A stretch of DNA of 64,000 nt from Agrypnia vestita (taxonomy: Eukaryota > Arthropoda > Insecta > Trichoptera > Phryganeidae). The notes below the pieces were generated by a model. That model worked only from the letters and a program-made list of their open reading frames with translations. It was not told the DNA's origin and did not search any database. The position numbers and the translations under genes are program-made. This document shows positions 1 through 9,719 of this stretch, one piece after another. How positions within the stretch are numbered: the stretch's first letter is position 1; each line of letters begins with the position of its first letter. The DNA lies in NCBI GenBank assembly GCA_016648135.1, contig JADDOH010003931.1, positions 124,001-188,000 of the forward strand. Reading direction: 5' to 3'.

Positions 1-175
1 TCATTTATACAACAGCAAATGTAGAACAAAAATAATATTATTGATTGATTTGGCATTGGGTTGAAGAGATTATTCGTGACTGTAATTAAAGTGGATGGTA
101 AACATAAACTTAATTATGTCTTCATGAGTTTAATTATATTTTATTACTCGAGTGTCTGGTCACGTAAAACATGTG

Positions 176-354
176 AGCGAGGAAAGGATGCTTATAGGCC
201 TGGCACGATCAGATATAAAAAATATTGGAGGATGGTTGTGTTTAAAGCTTCAACAACCGTAGAGCGGACATAAGAAGGTGTATAAATGTAGCCGAAGTAA
301 AAGTGATGTACCAAGTTAGAGTAATGTGGCGTTTTGTTCATTTTATATACCCCT
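176..354 (+). mobile_element. Degraded LINE 3' end, family B
   Basis: A heavily mutated copy of the last ~180 bases of the same LINE seen at 1451-1913. The order of landmarks matches: GRPRKTW-like region, a CAACAACCGTAGAGC-like block, an ATGTAGCCGAAGTAAAAG block and the ending TATACCCCTG. Several stop codons interrupt it. It abuts the family A copy starting at 355, so two LINE 3' ends lie head to tail. Confidence 0.6.
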
Positions 355-776
355 GTCGATGCGGTCCCTTAGACGTATGTGTGGTAAATCCATGTATGAT
401 AGAGTCAAGAATGAAGATATTAGGAATGAATGTAAAGCTGATCGTAGCATAATACAGAGAATAAAAATAAGGTCGCTCAGGTGGCTTGGGCATGTTGAGC
501 GAATGAATGAGGAAAGAAAGGTAAGAAAGATATATGATGCAAGTGTTGACGGCGCCAGAAAGAGAGGGCGACCACGGAAGACGTGGCATGACCAGATTAA
601 CCAGATACTGGAAGATGGTCCTGTTAGAAGCCTGAACAACCGTCGAGCTTGCATGCGAAGATGTATGAATGTAGACGAAGCGAAAGTTGTATGTCAGGAC
701 AGAAGAGTATGGCGCTCTATCCTCTCTGCCTACCCCCGCGTAGAAACGGCGTGATGGTAAGTAAGTAAGTAAGTAT
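355..776 (+). mobile_element. LINE 3' end, family A, with (GTAA)n tail
   Basis: This is the C-terminal end of a non-LTR retrotransposon reverse-transcriptase polyprotein, 5'-truncated. Translation of 356-754 reads MRSLRRMCGK at the start, then RWLGHVERMNEER and GRPRKTWHDQI, and ends RVWRSILSAYP. These motifs are typical of the tail of arthropod RTE/Jockey-like LINE proteins. The frame is open to the stop at 752-754. It is followed by four to five GTAA units (757-774), the short tandem 3' tail expected of such LINEs. The upstream methionine at 326 lies in the preceding family B relic and is not a true start. No catalytic YxDD region is present, so the copy is dead. Clade assignment is from motif memory only. 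Confidence 0.85.
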
Positions 777-1438
777 CTAGGGGATAACTGTGGGGAAACG
801 GCTTGGTGGTTAGTTAGGTATTTTCCCCACTTGCTTTTAAGGGGCCATTCTTAGTCAGAATTTTGAAAATTCTATTATTTGTTTCAACCCCTCGAGATTA
901 TTTTGAAGTTTTAGGCCAATACAACAAATATTAACAGAGTTCTAAGAATCGTAAATAACCATTTTATCACAAAACGCACTTTCCAGACCAAAATATCACG
1001 AAAAATATCTTATCGATTTTTTTCTCATTTGAAAAGGAATGAAGGATTTTTTCGTAATGTCGAAATTTTCAGTACGAGCTTTGGTTTGAACCTTTGCTGT
1101 TTTTTTGCCAGTCAGTATTTTTATAAATCATTCGATCAAACATTATGTATTGTATAGGTACAGTATGCAATAATAGGTAAACCATTTCGCTTTCTTTTTA
1201 ATTTCAAAGGATCCAAATCCGAACTGAAGTGGTCACAAGTCATTTTGGGACAATGTCTATATCTCGTCAATACTATTTTTTTAACAAAAAGATGTGCTTA
1301 GGTTTTTAAATATATATCTTAAATTAATGTATTATTTTTTATAAACAATCAATGGTTTTATTAAATTTATTTATTAAATCACTCTTTTTTTCCCTGATTA
1401 AATGACCGAATTTTCACCGCTATCTAATTCAATTGATT
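777..1438. other. No feature recognised
   Basis: AT-rich sequence without coding signal or recognised repeat. Likely old intergenic DNA. Confidence 0.5.
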
Positions 1439-1450
1439 CATTCAATCTAA

Positions 1451-1913
1451 CTAACTAACTAATCTAACTAACAACTAACTAACCATCACGCCATTTCCCC
1501 GCAGGGGTATGCAGAGAGGATTTAAACGCCGCACTCTTCTATCCTGGCACACCGCTTTTGCTTCGGCCACATTCAAACATTTTCTCATTCAAGTTCTACG
1601 GTTGTTGCGGCTTTTAACAGGGCCATCCTCAAACACTTGTTGTATCTGGTCGTGCCAGGTCTTTCGCGGACGCCCTCTATTCCTGTTTCCTTCAACACTC
1701 GCCTCATATATTTTCTTAACCATCCTTTCCTCATTCATACGATCTACACGACCAAACCATCTCAACACTCCTTTCTTTATTCTGTCTACCACACTACAGG
1801 CAGCATTGCATTCATGTCGAATTTGTTCATTCCTTAATCTTTCGACCAAAGATTTTCCACACAAGCGTCTTAGTGACCGCATTTCCACCGCATTCAGTCT
1901 ACTTTCATCCCTC
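1451..1913 (-). mobile_element. LINE 3' end, family B, with 12-bp target duplication
   Basis: Minus-strand 5'-truncated LINE. The complement of 1589-1888 is open and reads MEMRSLRRLCGKSLVERL near its start, then RWFGRVDRMNEER and GRPRKTWHDQIQQVFEDG, homologous to family A but distinct. The minus-strand 3' end carries GTTAGTTAG repeats (1451-1490). The insert is bounded by CATTCAATCTAA at 1439-1450 and again at 1914-1925, a 12-bp target-site duplication. Insertion by target-primed reverse transcription is therefore directly supported and both ends are defined to the base. It lacks the reverse-transcriptase core and is not autonomous. Confidence 0.9.
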
Positions 1914-2085
1914 CATTCAATCTAATTTCATTAATTTAAGCCAGTAGGCATACTTACAGTATTAAAGAATAAGTGATTTTAGGGAAGAAAATATTTTGTA
2001 AGGATTCTAAAAATGATCCAGTTTTAATACACCTACACATTGAGATTAATAAGATTTTCACAAAAATAAAAATATAAAATTGTGC
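1914..2085. other. No feature recognised beyond the target duplication
   Basis: AT-rich flank beginning with the right target duplication (1914-1925). Confidence 0.4.
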
Positions 2086-2087
2086 GA

Positions 2088-2242
2088 TCCGCCATTTTAA
2101 CCGAAACACCGATAAGAACGAATGACGTCACGACTAAGTAACCATCACCGTGTCTCTTGAACTGTTGTCATAGACACATTGCAATGTTTACTTAGGCTTG
2201 ACGTCACGTAGACGCTATTACACCGCGAGATTCAAAATAGGT
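2088..2242. mobile_element. Short foldback MITE with two TGACGTCA sites
   Basis: The segment folds on itself. The left arm has TGACGTCACGACTAAGTAA (2123-2141). The right arm, read in reverse, has TGACGTCAAGCCTAAGTAAA (end at 2206). Weaker symmetry continues outward through a CCATTTTAA-type block to about 2088 and 2242. Both arms contain the perfect 8-bp cAMP-response-type palindrome (2123-2130 and 2199-2206). No coding capacity. Called a non-autonomous inverted-repeat element; the superfamily is unknown and no target duplication was identified. Confidence 0.6.
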
Positions 2243-2299
2243 AGATGAAAATGCAACTAGTTTATTACTAAAATAATGTTATTTTCAGTAATAGTAGAC

Positions 2300-2365
2300 G
2301 TGTACCTGCATTCTGTCATTATGCCTATTCCAGACTTCACTTCCATACATTGGAGTTGGTACAAA
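2300..2365 (-). mobile_element. Tiny LINE fragment, family A/B type
   Basis: The complement encodes VPTPMYGSEVW-like residues, matching the VPTLMYGSEAW segment that lies just upstream of the GHVERM region in the copies at 44303-44775 and 58415-58880. It is a separate fragment from 1451-1913, which has its own target duplication. Confidence 0.55.
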
Positions 2366-2944
2366 AAATCAATTATGAACCTGGATTTTTATTATTTAAA
2401 ATACCGCGGCGTGACGAATAAATAACCAATAAGTGTCTCAAAATACTTGATCCAATATTTTTTCTTGTCAGACAACGCGTCGTTAAAACAGCTATCTTGT
2501 GTTATTGTTCCCATAAAACTCCCTGTCGTTCCACGAATTAACGCGTTCTGGGGGCTTAAAAAATTATTCTACAACATTATTATTTCAACTTATGAACAGT
2601 TGGATTATATCCTTCCGAGCGTTTTCAGATTTATTAGTCGGGATGTTTATTTAGGACGTCTGTGAAAACACTCCCTATGTTTTCCCGGTAGATATTTTAC
2701 TTTCATAACTTCGCCGCTGCATTCGGTCCCCTCCAGATTTTTAATTGTTCCATTTTATGAGTGCAGTAAATAACCGCAGCGTTAAAGAATTATTTTCATC
2801 CGATGGATGTTTTGCGGAAAAGTGGTTAGGTTCATTCGAGTATCATTCCGGTTTCGTTTGAATTTAAAATGGTGCGTATTGTTTTATAGTGGCAGTAAAT
2901 CACTCGGTATTATAACAGAGTGTTAGTTAAATTTGTATAAACCA
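2366..2944. other. No feature recognised
   Basis: AT-rich with a few GC-balanced stretches. The open frame at 2447-2665 has no recognisable product. Confidence 0.4.
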
Positions 2945-2960
2945 CTCCCAGATTTCAGGT

Positions 2961-2996
2961 CTACCGGTTTCGAGACGTACCCGTCTCTTCGCCAGG
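2961..2996 (-). ncRNA. Hammerhead-ribozyme-like motif
   Basis: Minus strand reads CTGGCGA, then a perfect 6-bp stem GAGACG/CGTCTC with a 4-base loop, then GAAAC. The type I hammerhead core is CUGAUGA, stem II, GAAA. The second half and stem II fit well, but the first core differs at two positions, so self-cleavage is doubtful. Such motifs are known from Penelope-like elements and retrozymes of arthropods. Probably a decayed relic of one. Confidence 0.45.
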
Positions 2997-3289
2997 ACCA
3001 ACACAGTACGTTCACAACACCATAGTATTGTTAACTTTTCACCAATATTTATCACGTGCGTGTTAATCTTGTCAAGGTCAAGCATGCGCTGACTAGCCTA
3101 CGGAACTATCAGGAATCTACGAGGGAGAGAGAGTGAGAGCGGGCGTGGTCTAAAGTGGGTGTTACCAAATCTTTCGTGAAAGTTAAATTGAACAAAGGGC
3201 TGTATGGAAAATTAATTTGGTTATTTATTTCCATATGCATCTAATATGCATATTTAAAAATATGTTAAGTTAGTTATACACATTGAATA

Positions 3290-3540
3290 ATTTATTTATG
3301 GTTTTATTTTTATTTTGTAGATCTCAATGTTTATTTTACTGAAATTTAAAATAAATTTAATTTAATAAATATTATTATTAAGTTCTGTAGGTTAAGCGTT
3401 ATTTTAAATGTGACTGTTATTTCGGTTTGTTAAGCCACTAAAAGCAGTGAATATACCACGTGTAATTGACTTATTTATAAGATTTAAGTTACCCCTTCCC
3501 TTATGGATAATAAGATGTTTTCGGTGAAACCCTGTATTAA
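3290..3540 (-). repeat. Dispersed repeat G (hammerhead-like), copy 1
   Basis: About 250 bases shared with 24160-24325 and 35510-35715. Shared blocks on the plus strand are AATAAATATTATTATTA, GGTTAAGCGTTATTTTAAAT, a GTGACTGTTATTTCGG-type core and the flank TTTTCGGTGAA. In the minus orientation the core (3411-3449) resembles a hammerhead ribozyme: a short stem followed by GAAA. Penelope-like origin is inferred. Copy 1 is the most diverged at the core. Confidence 0.6.
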
Positions 3541-3858
3541 GATAATTTTTCTACATTTTTTGTCCCGCTTCGTCTTTTAGTATATCAGGTAGTTTATTTA
3601 AATAGTTTTGGGATTACTTACCTACTATTTGGTCCGTAAAGAATCATGTCCAAGACGTTCGCTCAATAAAATCATTTTAAAAATAATGACACAATTTGTG
3701 TCGAAAATATTATATATAGCACATAATAAAACAGGGTGCCTCCGTTCGAAAAAATATTTGATTAAACGAAAAACGCCATAACACGTTCTTCTCACAGTTC
3801 GCGTAAACAATATGGCGAGCTATATGGCAGCGCTACAATCACCGAAATCAATATTAAT
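3541..3858. other. No feature recognised
   Basis: AT-rich. A short minus-strand open frame (3625-3810) has no recognisable product. Confidence 0.4.
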
Positions 3859-4125
3859 TCATATATATACACCTATATAAAAAGAAACCCGTGTTTCCCT
3901 ACCCGCCAAGTTTTCGCCACAACCAGCCACAACCACCCACCGGTGGTTATGGTGGTGGATAGCCCTTGGTGTCACATCGAAAATATGCGAGTTTGGTGGG
4001 GGTGGCTGCGCGTGGTTGGGAGTGGGTGACGAGATGTGCTTTCTAGCACATTGTTTTGTTATGGGAAGGCCGCAAATGCTTCAGATTTTTTCAAAATAGG
4101 CGCGCCGACTATGTCGGTGAGTCTA

Positions 4126-4138
4126 GAAGGTTCCGGAA
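4126..4138 (+). promoter_or_regulatory. Heat-shock element, 3 units
   Basis: GAAggTTCcgGAA: three alternating units at exact 5-bp pitch, the form bound by an HSF trimer. First of the array inside the Helitron-like element. Confidence 0.75.
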
Positions 4139-4150
4139 AAGCCTGCTCTA

Positions 4151-4168
4151 GAATGTTCTAGAAAATTC
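4151..4168 (+). promoter_or_regulatory. Heat-shock element, 4 units
   Basis: GAAtgTTCtaGAAaaTTC: four perfect alternating units at 5-bp pitch. A 2-unit GAAggTTC follows at 4221-4228. Confidence 0.8.
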
Positions 4169-4245
4169 CCAAAAGTTCTATAAGGTTCTAAACTGGTGGC
4201 GGAATGTGTCAGTGTGTCTAGAAGGTTCCTGTACATTCGATAAAT

Positions 4246-4284
4246 TTCTGGAAGGAGAATGTTCTAGAAGGTTCGCGAAAGTTC
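4246..4284 (+). promoter_or_regulatory. Heat-shock element, 6 perfect units plus 2
   Basis: TTCtgGAA at 4246-4253 is followed, one base out of phase, by six perfect units from 4257 to 4284: GAA, TTC, GAA, TTC, GAA, TTC, each separated by two bases. This is the longest array in the window. Binding by HSF is inferred from the consensus. Confidence 0.85.
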
Positions 4285-4349
4285 TGTGACGATCCAAACA
4301 GTGTACTTAAAATCTACGCGTGCGAAGCCGCGCGGGCACAGCTAGTCTT

Positions 4350-4900
4350 ACAATAAACTAAAGAACTACGGCTAATTGAGCGTCTCCCCCCCTGGTTATC
4401 CCATATGAAAATACATTCCTCTTTTATTTTGATTACCTTATGCTTCTCCTTCTATTTACATCTCTTAGCTACTAATGTGCATGATATGGTAATCGGGGCC
4501 TCTCTGCCCTCGGTCCATCAAGTCATCATCTGAAATAGCCGAATCGATAATAGTCGTGATCATTTTTTATTTTTTTTACAAAGTCAGATGATTATACAGT
4601 AAGACTTGTTATGGAACCCCACGGATAATTTTATTATTTAAACCTTTAAGGGCTATGTTATTATTATAAAAAAATATTTTTGTGTAAATTTCATTTTACA
4701 GAAAAATCAAACCGTGAAAAATATATAATTCTGTACCCATTCTTTTGTAACATTATGAATTTAATTCATTGCTTTTGTTGAACTTGTTTAGTGTTTTCGG
4801 GATTCCCCAAGACTAAACTCTGCTTACTTTGCTCGCATATTTTATTTAAAAGAAATATATTAAATATATGAAATGAAACATTAAAATGAATTTAACTCTT
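4350..4900. other. No feature recognised
   Basis: AT-rich sequence with no coding signal. Confidence 0.4.
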
Positions 4901-4904
4901 ATTT

Positions 4905-5165
4905 TTAAATTGAGATACTGGACACAAACTCAACTGGAACACTTTATACGCCAGAGAATTTCTGCAAGTAGGTATTCTGGTACACTTTTTTTCATTATCT
5001 GTGTTTTTCGCTAAAAAAAAGAATTCTCGTAATGATGGCGTCACTCTTTATATAAGGTCCTCGGTTTCTGGAGTCTTCTCGTATATTTACGTGTGTTCTT
5101 CCGGTTTCTAGATATTTTTAATTTATTCTCAAACTTCTTATCTTGAAATATAAATAAAATCTGTA
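4905..5165 (-). mobile_element. Decayed LTR, family F
   Basis: Eroded relative of the LTR at 26666-27137. Shared order on the plus strand: TTTTTCGCTAAA, TATATAAGG, a TTTCTGGAGTCTTCTC block, GTTTCTAG, and a TTTAATTTATTCT-like block. A heat-shock-like element with one mismatch (TTCtgGAgtcTTC, 5066-5078) sits where the intact copies have theirs. Ends not definable. Confidence 0.5.
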
Positions 5166-5169
5166 TAAT

Positions 5170-5738
5170 TCAATCTTTAAATACATATTTTTGCTACAAA
5201 GATAGATGGAAGCATGAGGACGACCCAGGAAGCCTATAGAGATTCATTTTATTTTTTTATTTTTTATCTTTATCTTGAAACATGCCGGTAGGTAAATGGA
5301 GCCGCTCATCACACTAGGAAGAACCTGTGCTGAGATGAGCAGCTTATAATATAGTGAGAACAAAATAATATAATTTAAATACAAAATACATAATTATAAA
5401 ATTAATCAATTAATTGAGGATATAAATATAAAATGTGGATAGTAAAAACAGTAGATATTATTGAGTACAAAAGCAATAGTGAAAGTAAAAATAATACCTA
5501 TATAAAGAACCATATGTATGGATGGTAACAGCATTTAGATATTATTGAATACCAAAGCAATTTTAAAAATTACCAAATAACCAACCAACAACCAAAATTT
5601 TAAAAATTATGTGAATGTTCGCGTATATTAAATAATGAATAAAAAATACAGTTAAATGAGCAATAATTAATTATGGCCTGACAGTTGGGATTGATATAAC
5701 TACATCATGTTAGCACAACTTGAAGAAGAAAAAGTGTC
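5170..5738. other. No gene recognised
   Basis: AT-rich spacer. A GCTCATC/GATGAGC pair near 5307-5342 could form a weak hairpin. Confidence 0.35.
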
Positions 5739-5907
5739 TCTTTTTTTTAATAGAGATGCGTACACGGAATTTTACAATTCCTTACTAAGCTAAATGCTTG
5801 TGCTATGAAAATAGGACTACTTGCTGGTCTGGAGTGAGGTTCGAACCCACGACCTTTGGATCACGAGGCGAGAGTCCTAACCACAAGACCAATAAAACTA
5901 CTCGATT
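5739..5907 (-). mobile_element. tRNA-derived SINE1
   Basis: The minus strand begins with a tRNA-like head: a box A-like segment (GTGGTTAGGACTCTCGCC) and box B GGTTCGAACC. It continues with TAGTCCTATTTTCATAGC and ends in TCTCTATTAAAAAAAAG. The same order is seen at 8085-8255, 15219-15325 and 38461-38632. The acceptor stem does not pair, so this is not a tRNA gene. Transcription by Pol III is inferred from the two boxes; mobilisation by one of the local LINEs is possible. Confidence 0.8.
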
Positions 5908-5989
5908 TTCGTTAAATACATAATGTAAGCCTTTTTGATTATTTTTTATTGGACATAAATTGTGTGTCCTTTCATTTAGCCGATATCAG

Positions 5990-6480
5990 ATAATAATGGG
6001 CGGAGCTGTCGAAGCAAATATGAACACGAGCGATTCCCGATCGCCATAATCGACAGTTATACGGTAGGTACTAGAAAAAAGGTTGCGTCCAAATCGAAGC
6101 CTTGGACCAATAAAATCCGAATCCGGTTTAAATAAAAGAGAGCAATAAACACGCGGCCCGCTGCTCTCTGCCTATCACCACCGGAAGCCTCGGACGAGAG
6201 CCCGAACGGTAATGGCTTAATCTTTACTTCTTATCGAAGTTTAGGAAGCTGCTTTATCGCGGCCAGATTAACCGCCTTGTCCAGAATCTCGCTTTAATGG
6301 ACCATTTGAGCTTTACAAAACGAGCCGCCTATCAATCGCGTGGGTAATTAATTATTTTCGATCATTAATGGATGCTGTGATCTGTGATTTCTATCCGCGG
6401 GATGTTTCAATCTCAATCAGTTTATTGAAGGATGGCGTGTTTCTTACTCTCGAGTTCGTGATCTCTTATCCAGCATTTTT
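5990..6480. promoter_or_regulatory. Candidate conserved non-coding block
   Basis: About 490 bases with near-balanced composition and none of the repeats found elsewhere in the window. It has homeodomain-type cores (GGTAATTAATTA at 6343, ATCATTAATGG at 6361) and an AACCGCC Runt-like core at 6270. No open frame of note. It looks more constrained than its surroundings, but that is inference from composition only. Confidence 0.3.
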
Positions 6481-7317
6481 AAATATTTTATTGTAAATAT
6501 CTTAATTATAACGCGGTAAATCTGTTTTTCTAAAGCAGCGAAAATCCCAGAATAACGAATTTGGGCATTATAAAATTTGCACAACTTATTCCTTCTGGAA
6601 TTTATAGGTCAAAGCCACTATCAGCTCGCTACGTGATTTCCATATGAGCTATGGATCTTTGTAACATTAAATTGTCAATAAATGTGACAAGATCCCATAT
6701 TGTTTATTAAGCATTTTTCAAATGTTATTTAATATTTGACAACAGATGCACTTATAATTACATACTTTGCCTTTGTACAATTCATATTTGTTAAAATTAT
6801 TGTTTGTGTTACCTAATATTTAAATTTGGAGCCTTCTATACAGTCTGATGTATGTCATAGGCCTGCTCTCTATTGTTTTAAACTCGCCGAACTACCTACA
6901 TGTTGAATAATATAATTGCTATTAAAGTAACTTTGTACGTTAAAAAGTGTTTTGTTAATTTATTATTAAAAACACATCATATCGTAGGTTGAGATAGTCG
7001 ATAGATAGGTAGAGTAGTAGAAATTAGTCGTAAAAAGATTATTTAAAAAAAATTTAGAACGTATTTACTATTTAAAGAATTCAACGTCCCTAATTTAGAC
7101 CAACTATAAAAAAATATTGCGTTAAACACAAATAATATTTTAATCACCTAAACACAAATATCTCCATATTCAAAGTTATCATATACATTGTTAAAATGCA
7201 CAAAAACGTGGAAGTATATATACCTAAATCCAATAATACATACTCATAAACCTAGGTATTAAAGTCCTCGATAGTTTACCATGAGATAAATAGACGAAGA
7301 ATCATTTTATCAAATTT
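6481..7317. other. No feature recognised
   Basis: AT-rich intergenic sequence. Confidence 0.4.
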
Positions 7318-7872
7318 AAAAAAAGTAACCCATAAAAACCAAGTTTTTATTATACCCCCTTTCTTTGTAAAATATAACAACAATTAATGACGAATAAAAA
7401 CATATAACATAACACTAAACTTACAGTAATTTAATATATTTCTAAAATGTCAGATGTTTTGAGCTTTGATAAGACACTTCATGCTTTGAAGATTAAATTC
7501 TAAAAACATTTGTTAGTCAATTTAGATTTTCGACATTCGTAGTGAAGTACCTATTATGTATACCGACGGAGTAATTTAAATTTAGAAAATATTCCGCGAC
7601 GTTATCGGACCGCCGTTGCTGGTAAGGAAACTTTTCTAATGATTCCAATTTGAAAAAACCAATAAAATTTCTAAAAATCCGAAATTATACTATAATTATT
7701 AATTTTTTTAAACTAAAATTTGATAGATCTCCTTGATCGTCGCCACGAGTCTACTTGACAAATTTCAGCTCGATTGGATCACGGGAAAAGGGTTAAAATC
7801 GATCCAAAGTTTTTTCACCCGGCAAGCCGGCAAGCAAGCAGACGCCACGAGTTAATATAAAGGGAGTAAAAA
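7318..7872. repeat. Dispersed repeat H, copy 1
   Basis: About 555 bases nearly identical to 20284-20838, in the same orientation. Both start with AAAAGTAACCCATAAAAACC and end with CAGACGCCACGAGTTAA plus a short purine-rich tail. The block near 7740-7850 (CTCGATTGGATCACGGG, then GCAAGCCGGCAAGCAAGCAG) resembles the 3' ends of several arthropod transposons. No long open frame and no inverted termini, so the class is undetermined. Confidence 0.8.
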
Positions 7873-8084
7873 TAGGTACATACAGGTAGGTACATCTTTG
7901 TATTCCAATATCATTTTATTACAAAATGAATATGTTTATTTTATTATAGTTTTTGCATGTTACCAGAAGTAAAATAATAAGGTACGAGACTTATTATTGA
8001 AATGACAAATGTGCTTGTTCTTCTATTCCCATACTTTGATGGGACAGTAAAAAACAAAAAAAAAAACAATTTGTAACAATTATT

Positions 8085-8255
8085 ACAACACTGTTGTTAG
8101 GACTCTCGCCTTGTGATCTAAAGGTCGCGGGTTCGAACCTCACTTCAGACCAACAAGTTACTCCTATTTTCATAGCATAAGCATTTGGCTTAGTTTGAAA
8201 ATAGTAAGAATATTAATGTGACACGATTCCGTGTTCACATCTCTATTTAAAAAAA
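8085..8255 (+). mobile_element. tRNA-derived SINE1
   Basis: Plus-strand copy. Box A-like GTTAGGACTCTCGCC, box B GGTTCGAACC, body CTCCTATTTTCATAGCATAA, and tail CTCTATTTAAAAAAAAA. It is followed by an (AAT)n microsatellite at 8262-8297. It is the copy whose 3' end is easiest to define. Confidence 0.8.
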
Positions 8256-8454
8256 AATTGATAATATTATTAATAATAATAATAATTAATAATAATGTCA
8301 CTACAAAATCATTTAGCTATTTTTGAAGAAGCAACTTGATAATACTTGTAAAATATAATTTGAAAAAATCAGTTTAAAAATAAGTCTTTGAATAAATTAT
8401 TTGTTAAATAAAGTCAAAAATACTTTGTTTAAACCACTTTATTAAATGAAATAT

Positions 8455-8480
8455 CTACATGTTTCGAGAAAAATGTGTAC
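8455..8480 (-). repeat. Hammerhead-like/Penelope-like fragment
   Basis: Minus strand TTCTCGAAACATGTAGATATTT, then AATAAAGTGGTTTAAA (to about 8430), matches the plus-strand segment at 34703-34760. Only the second half of the ribozyme-like core (stem end plus GAAAC) survives. Confidence 0.4.
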
Positions 8481-8499
8481 GAATACACACACTTGCGCG

Positions 8500-9195
8500 A
8501 CATTCTCTTCGCTTCTCTTGCTCCGTGGCCGTCCGGTTTTCTTCTTATTTTGTGTTGAACTAGTTTCAAACATTCTTAATTAAATTAATACTCGGGCATT
8601 GATTCATACCGCGTAATCGGTGATGAGCGTCAAACAGTTGTCAAACAATAACTTAAAAATATTTGTTTTTGTAAAAATGTTTTACGCAGAATGCGCGTGT
8701 TTCCTCCGTATAGCGATTCTTTGCGACTAAATTTCCAAAGATCAAACTCCGCAAGCCCTTTTTTGCATGAACCGATATAACTTGTATAGTAAATGGAGCA
8801 ATTTGTTATGCAATCAAAATAATAATAATAATAAAAAGTGCATAATTTATGGCCGTGTTGTTCCTGCATTATGTCTTAAAGGTCCTCTGGATCGTGTCAG
8901 AAATCTCTGCAAAGCGTAGATGACTCAAATACTCGCCATTTATGCAAATGCTTTTTTCCATCCAGTCTCGTTGCCTGAATAGATTTTCAAGAGCAGTCAT
9001 AAATAATTAAGATAAGATTGTATTACTTTTCAGGACACATCTCTTGATAGGATATCCACGAGATTGCTTATAAAGATTAGGTACTGGATGCTGTGGCGTT
9101 ACAGTGTTACAGCAGTGGAATATATGCAGATACATAAATTTAAGAAAAATTAAGATTATCCCAATTCGTAACAAATGCTCACCAGAAGTACAAAC
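8500..9195. other. No gene recognised
   Basis: AT-rich. The minus-strand frame 8630-8869 has no recognisable product. Confidence 0.4.
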
Positions 9196-9206
9196 AAGTA
9201 GAAGTC

Positions 9207-9367
9207 TAAGTAACTAACTAACTAACCATCACGCCATTTCTCCGCAGGGGTAGGCAGAGAGGATTGAACGCCACACTCTTCTATCCTGGCACACCACTTT
9301 TGCTTCGGCCACATTCATACATCTTCTCATACAAGTTCTATGGTTGTTGCGGCTTTTAACAGGGTTT
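9207..9367 (-). mobile_element. 5'-truncated LINE family B with 11-bp target duplication
   Basis: 161 bases of the family B 3' end: on the plus strand TAACTAACTAACTAACC, then CATCACGCCATTTCTCCGCA, ending at AACAGGG. AAGTAGAAGTC occurs at 9196-9206 and 9368-9378, so the target duplication and both ends are clear. Extreme 5' truncation by target-primed reverse transcription. Confidence 0.9.
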
Positions 9368-9719
9368 AAGTAGAAGTCAGTAAAATTAAAACAAATTTTA
9401 ATCCAATAATCTACAAATACATGATATATTCATTGAATTTAAACAAAAGATATTAAGTGTAAATTAAATATTAAAAATAACAAGATATTTTTACCCAATA
9501 TTTAAATTCGTGTGCTGAGTTAAAATAAAGAATCGATACGGTGTTTTACTAAACCATTAATTCCAAAAATTATTATGTAAACAAAAACATTTATCTTGAA
9601 TCGGAATGTTTGTTTAAATTTTTATATATGTAAAAAATCTGTTCCTGATATTGTTTGTATTTAATAAGGAAAAGCAAAGCAAAGAGACAAAATGTTTATT
9701 TTGTTTGTCACCCACTTCA

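Larger units (their letters stand above)
3859..4345 (+). mobile_element. Helitron-like non-autonomous element
   Basis: The 3' end reads TGCGAAGCCGCGCGGGCAC then AGCTAGT, the GC-rich hairpin-like end followed by CTAG that typifies insect Helitrons. The proposed 5' end is TCATATATATACACC at 3859, with the TC start expected of the class. The exact 5' boundary is uncertain, and the expected A immediately before TC is absent. The interior has no coding sequence. It has a CCACCGGTGG-centred G/C-rich part (3930-4030) and then an array of GAA/TTC heat-shock elements (4126-4284), listed separately. Confidence 0.6.

Noticed and set aside
338..654. Minus-strand frames opposite the family A LINE, and similar plus frames at 1509-1925 and 30707-31078
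   Set aside because: Antisense shadows of the LINE coding strand.
326..754. 142-codon open frame as a host gene
   Set aside because: The sequence is the C-terminal tail of a LINE protein and ends at a GTAA-repeat 3' tail. The start methionine lies in a different LINE relic.
8090..8160. tRNA gene
   Set aside because: Same reasons; it is the head of SINE1, found four times.
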